Positions 15,692-18,739 of a stretch of 18,739 nt of DNA are shown here, piece by piece. How positions within the stretch are numbered: the stretch's first letter is position 1; each line of letters starts with the position of its first letter. Under the pieces are notes generated by a model that worked only from the letters and a program-made list of their open reading frames with translations, made no database searches and had not been told where the DNA came from. Origin of the DNA: Actinomycetota bacterium (GTDB lineage: Bacteria; Actinomycetota; Actinomycetes; Actinomycetales; Microbacteriaceae); contig WLFI01000001.1 in NCBI GenBank assembly GCA_009703845.1, forward strand, positions 1 to 18,739, read 5' to 3'. The translations under genes were made by a program, and so were the position numbers.

Positions 15692-18600
15692 TTCAGCATC
15701 GGTCAGAGCATCCGAGTCATCAACCACAGCCAACTGGCTGAGCGCACTCAAACCAAACAAACCTTTTATTTCGGCAGCAAATCCGGTTGACCATCTAGCG
15801 CGCTTTGAAAGCTCAAAGTGGCGACCACCATCGGAGCTGTGCATGTTCACCACAACAGTGCTGTAGCCAGGGTGCATCGCCAGAACCTTATCTAGGCGCT
15901 CAATGTTTTCTCGCGTCGCCTGTTTCTCTTGAATGTTCAAATTGATCGACCGGTTGTCGCCCTCGGCATCGCCTTCGATGATGGTTATGTCGAATACCCT
16001 CAGTGATCGCGCCTCGTCACGGCTCGTAATTGCTCCACGAACAGCGACCACCTGGTCGGCCTCAAGAACTCGGCCGTATTCATCGAAAGATTTGCCTGCC
16101 AGCATCAGCTGAAGTTCTGACTCAAAGTCTTCGACTGTAACCATGGCGTATGGCTTGCCTGATTTGCGGCCGATTTTGGTAACCGAAGAGGTCACGAGAC
16201 CGGCCAGGGTTACAACTTCACCATCTTTGAGTGACTCGCTGGCCAGAAAATTCGCAATCGAAAGATCTGCGAAGGTTGCCAGCTGGCGCTCGCGGCCTGA
16301 AAGCGGATGATCGCTCACGTATAGACCGAGCATCAGTTTTTCTAAAGCCAGCTTGTCGCGCTTTTCGTATTCTTCTAAATCTGGAATCACGACCTGAGTC
16401 GGGTCGTCATCGAACATGGAACCAAATAGATCGACCTGGCCGCTGGCTTCGTTCTTCTTGACCGAAGAAATCGAATCGACCGCCGTTTCGTGAATCGCAA
16501 TGAGAGAGCGGCGCGTGTGCCCAAGCGAATCGAAGGCACCCGCCTTAATCAGCGACTCGATGGTTCGCTTGGTGCAAACGGTCGACGGCACTTTCTTGAG
16601 GAAATCGTTAAATGATGTGAAAGCGCCCTTTTCACGGCGAGCAGAGACGATGCCCTCAACGACGTTCGCGCCAACATTCTTGACGGCGCTTAGACCAAAT
16701 CGAATGTCGCCACCGACGGCCGAGAAGTTTCCAAAAGATTCGTTTACGTCTGGTGACAAAACGCGGATGCCCTGCTTGCGACACTCGCTCAAATAGACAC
16801 CCAACTTATCTTTTGAGTCACCAACCGAAGTTAGCAGCGCTGCCATGTACTCGGCCGGAAAGTTTGCCTTGAGATAGGCGGTCCAGTAACTGATCACGCC
16901 GTAGCAGGCACTGTGGGCCTTGTTGAAGGCGTAGCCGGCGAATGGAAGCAACGTTTCCCAAAGACGGTTAACAGCATCCATGCCGTAGCCATTGGCCTGC
17001 ATACCGGCGCTAAACGAGGCGAACAACTTCTTTAGTTCGACTTCGTCTTTCTTACCCATGGCCTTGCGCAGAATATCGGCTTCGGCGAGTGAATAGCCGG
17101 CAACCTTTTGCGCCGCAGCCATAACCTGCTCTTGATAAATGATCAAACCGTAGGTCGGGTCAAGCACCTCGGCGAGCGGCTCTTTGAGCGACGCGTGAAT
17201 TGGCACGTTGGGCTGTCTGCCATTTTTGCGAAGTGCGTAGTTGGTGTGAGAGTTTTCACCCATCGGGCCTGGTCGATACAGCGCGATAGCAGCCGAGATG
17301 TGCTCAAATTCACTAGGCCGCAATAGGCGCAACAAGGTTCGCATGTTGTCACCGTCGAGCTGGAAAACACCGAGGGTGTCGCCGGCCGAGAGCAGTTGGT
17401 AGGCCCTTTCGTCGGCATCCAAGTCGAGCTCTTCGAGAACTGGCGGCATTTTGCCGTTGTTGCGAATGTTCTCGAGCGCGTCGTCGATAACGGTCAGGTT
17501 TCGTAGCCCCAAGAAGTCCATTTTTAGAAGGCCGAGCTTCTCGAGCGGCGGCTGATCGAATTGGGTGACAATGCCGTCTTCGCCTTCGCGCGTCATAATC
17601 GGAATCACGTCAAACAACGGTTCGGCCGAGATGATGACACCGGCTGCGTGAACGCCCGTTGACCGCTTCAAACCCTCGAGGCCCTTGGCGACTTCATATG
17701 CCCTCGCCGCCTCTTTGTCTTCGGCCACGAGCTTTCTAAACTCAGCGGCCTCTCCGTAACGCTCTGCCGATTCATTTTCGATGTCTTCGAGTGAAATATC
17801 CTTACCCAAAACCATTGCTGGCAGAGCCTTAGTGAGTTTGTCACCGACGGCATATGGGTAGTCGAGGATGCGCGCTGCATCTTTGAGCCCAGCCTTAGCC
17901 TTGATCGAGCCGAAGGTGACGATCTGCGCAACTCGGTCTTCGCCATATTTCTGGTTAACGTAGCGAATCACTTCACCGCGGCGACGATCGTCAAAGTCAA
18001 CATCGATATCGGGCATCGAGATACGGTCTGGGTTTAGAAAGCGTTCGAAGATGAGTCCATGCTGAATTGGGTCTAATTCGGTGATGCCGAGAGCATAGGC
18101 AACGATGGCACCTCCGGCAGAACCGCGACCCGGGCCTACTCGAATACCCTGGCGTCTAGCCCAGTTGATGAAGTCGGCAACCACGAGAAAATAGCCCGAG
18201 TAGCCCATGTTGTGAATAACGCCGATTTCATATTTGGCCTGAGTCAAACGATCTTCGGGCACCTTTCCACCGAAACGGCGGTCAAGACCGGCGAATACCT
18301 CTTTCTCGAACCAAGAATCTTCAGTCTCGCCCGTTGGCACTTCGAAGCGCGGCATCAATTCTTTTTCGCGCTGCTCAAACTCCACATTGCAACGCTCGGC
18401 GATGGCCAAAGTGTTGTCGCAGGCTTCTGGGTAGTCCTTGAAAAGCTCGCGCATCTCGGCGGCCGACTTTAGGTAATAGCCCGAACCATCGAATTTGAAG
18501 CGGTTCGGGTCATTGAGCGAAGCATTTACCTGGATGCACAGCAGCGCGCTGTGCGCTTCGGAATCGCCCGGGTGGATGTAGTGCAGGTCATTCGTCGCGA

Positions 18601-18739
18601 CCAAAGGCATCTTCAAGTCTTTGGCGATACGAAGAAGATCGTGGTGAGTGCGGCGCTCGATTTCAATGCCGTGATCCATGATCTCGGCGAAGTAATTGTC
18701 TCGGCCGAAAATGTCCTGGTAAACCCCAGCTGCGGCTAG
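15584..18739 (-). CDS. dnaE: DNA polymerase III alpha subunit (partial, N-terminus outside window)
   Basis: The replicative polymerase catalytic subunit. The frame stays open through the window's right end, adding 20 residues (LAAAGVYQDIFGRDNYFAEI) before the first internal ATG, so 1051 residues are visible and roughly the first half of the PHP domain is missing. Visible parts are the end of the PHP domain (LVATNDLHYIHP), GPGRGSAGG, catalytic D244/D246 (MPDIDVDF) and D408 (LKMDFLGL), the finger/thumb region, a clamp-binding QVDLF (16438-16424, residue 768), and an OB fold at about 838-925. After EIKGLFGLSAL, where actinobacterial DnaE usually ends as I recall, there is a 51-residue acidic tail. 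Its last 35 residues are antisense to the flavin reductase gene. Confidence 0.96.
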   Translation of the reverse strand, partial: LAAAGVYQDIFGRDNYFAEIMDHGIEIERRTHHDLLRIAKDLKMPLVATNDLHYIHPGDSEAHSALLCIQVNASLNDPNRFKFDGSGYYLKSAAEMRELFKDYPEACDNTLAIAERCNVEFEQREKELMPRFEVPTGETEDSWFEKEVFAGLDRRFGGKVPEDRLTQAKYEIGVIHNMGYSGYFLVVADFINWARRQGIRVGPGRGSAGGAIVAYALGITELDPIQHGLIFERFLNPDRISMPDIDVDFDDRRRGEVIRYVNQKYGEDRVAQIVTFGSIKAKAGLKDAARILDYPYAVGDKLTKALPAMVLGKDISLEDIENESAERYGEAAEFRKLVAEDKEAARAYEVAKGLEGLKRSTGVHAAGVIISAEPLFDVIPIMTREGEDGIVTQFDQPPLEKLGLLKMDFLGLRNLTVIDDALENIRNNGKMPPVLEELDLDADERAYQLLSAGDTLGVFQLDGDNMRTLLRLLRPSEFEHISAAIALYRPGPMGENSHTNYALRKNGRQPNVPIHASLKEPLAEVLDPTYGLIIYQEQVMAAAQKVAGYSLAEADILRKAMGKKDEVELKKLFASFSAGMQANGYGMDAVNRLWETLLPFAGYAFNKAHSACYGVISYWTAYLKANFPAEYMAALLTSVGDSKDKLGVYLSECRKQGIRVLSPDVNESFGNFSAVGGDIRFGLSAVKNVGANVVEGIVSARREKGAFTSFNDFLKKVPSTVCTKRTIESLIKAGAFDSLGHTRRSLIAIHETAVDSISSVKKNEASGQVDLFGSMFDDDPTQVVIPDLEEYEKRDKLALEKLMLGLYVSDHPLSGRERQLATFADLSIANFLASESLKDGEVVTLAGLVTSSVTKIGRKSGKPYAMVTVEDFESELQLMLAGKSFDEYGRVLEADQVVAVRGAITSRDEARSLRVFDITIIEGDAEGDNRSINLNIQEKQATRENIERLDKVLAMHPGYSTVVVNMHSSDGGRHFELSKRARWSTGFAAEIKGLFGLSALSQLAVVDDSDALTDAESGEFVDRDVASLMVEQRGLFGADETFDNVADDDGV

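Overview
The window is an ordinary chromosomal core region of an actinobacterium. A small-genome, probably freshwater Microbacteriaceae (Rhodoluna/Aquiluna-like) fits best. This rests on moderate GC, an actinobacterial aa3 oxidase with a separate CtaF subunit and a lipoprotein CtaC, a DUF3043 protein, frequent GTG starts, and a gene order close to that of other Actinobacteria (qcrB, then ctaF/ctaC on the opposite strand, with erpA nearby). The genus is an inference; no rRNA gene is present to fix it.

Layout. 1-203 (+) is the 3' end of qcrB with a strong terminator. 265-1080 (-) encodes an unusual protein joining a DUF4259-like domain to an RraB-like domain. 1156-4110 (-) is the cytochrome c oxidase operon ctaC-ctaD-ctaF, closed by a T-rich terminator. 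4253-6043 (-) holds erpA (A-type Fe-S carrier) downstream of an M20 dipeptidase. 6088-9069 (+) runs from a DUF3043 membrane protein to a PLP-dependent decarboxylase and an aldo/keto reductase; the last two overlap as ATGA. 9079-10095 (-) is pyrD (quinone-linked dihydroorotate dehydrogenase). 10170-13579 (-) is the nrdR-nrdJ unit: the NrdR repressor and the B12-dependent ribonucleotide reductase. 13815-15122 (-) is hisD. 15185-15691 (+) is a flavin reductase. 15584-18739 (-) is most of dnaE, whose N-terminus lies beyond the window.

How the genes fit together. QcrB, CtaC, CtaD and CtaF belong to the bc1-aa3 respiratory branch. ErpA supplies Fe-S clusters, and PyrD feeds electrons to the quinone pool. 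nrdRJ supplies dNTPs for the replicase DnaE.

The most informative regulatory stretch is 13580-13814. It holds two tandem NrdR boxes 31 bp apart and a perfect DnaA box, all between the nrdR start codon and hisD. The most unusual coding feature is the convergent 108-bp overlap of dnaE and the flavin reductase gene. It gives DnaE an extra acidic tail that contains a clamp-motif-like QRGLF. I see no mobile element, CRISPR array, tRNA or rRNA, and no gap over 300 bp. No clearly new multi-gene system is visible. The candidates worth checking are the DUF4259-RraB fusion, the DnaE tail overlap, and combined NrdR/DnaA control of a class II reductase.
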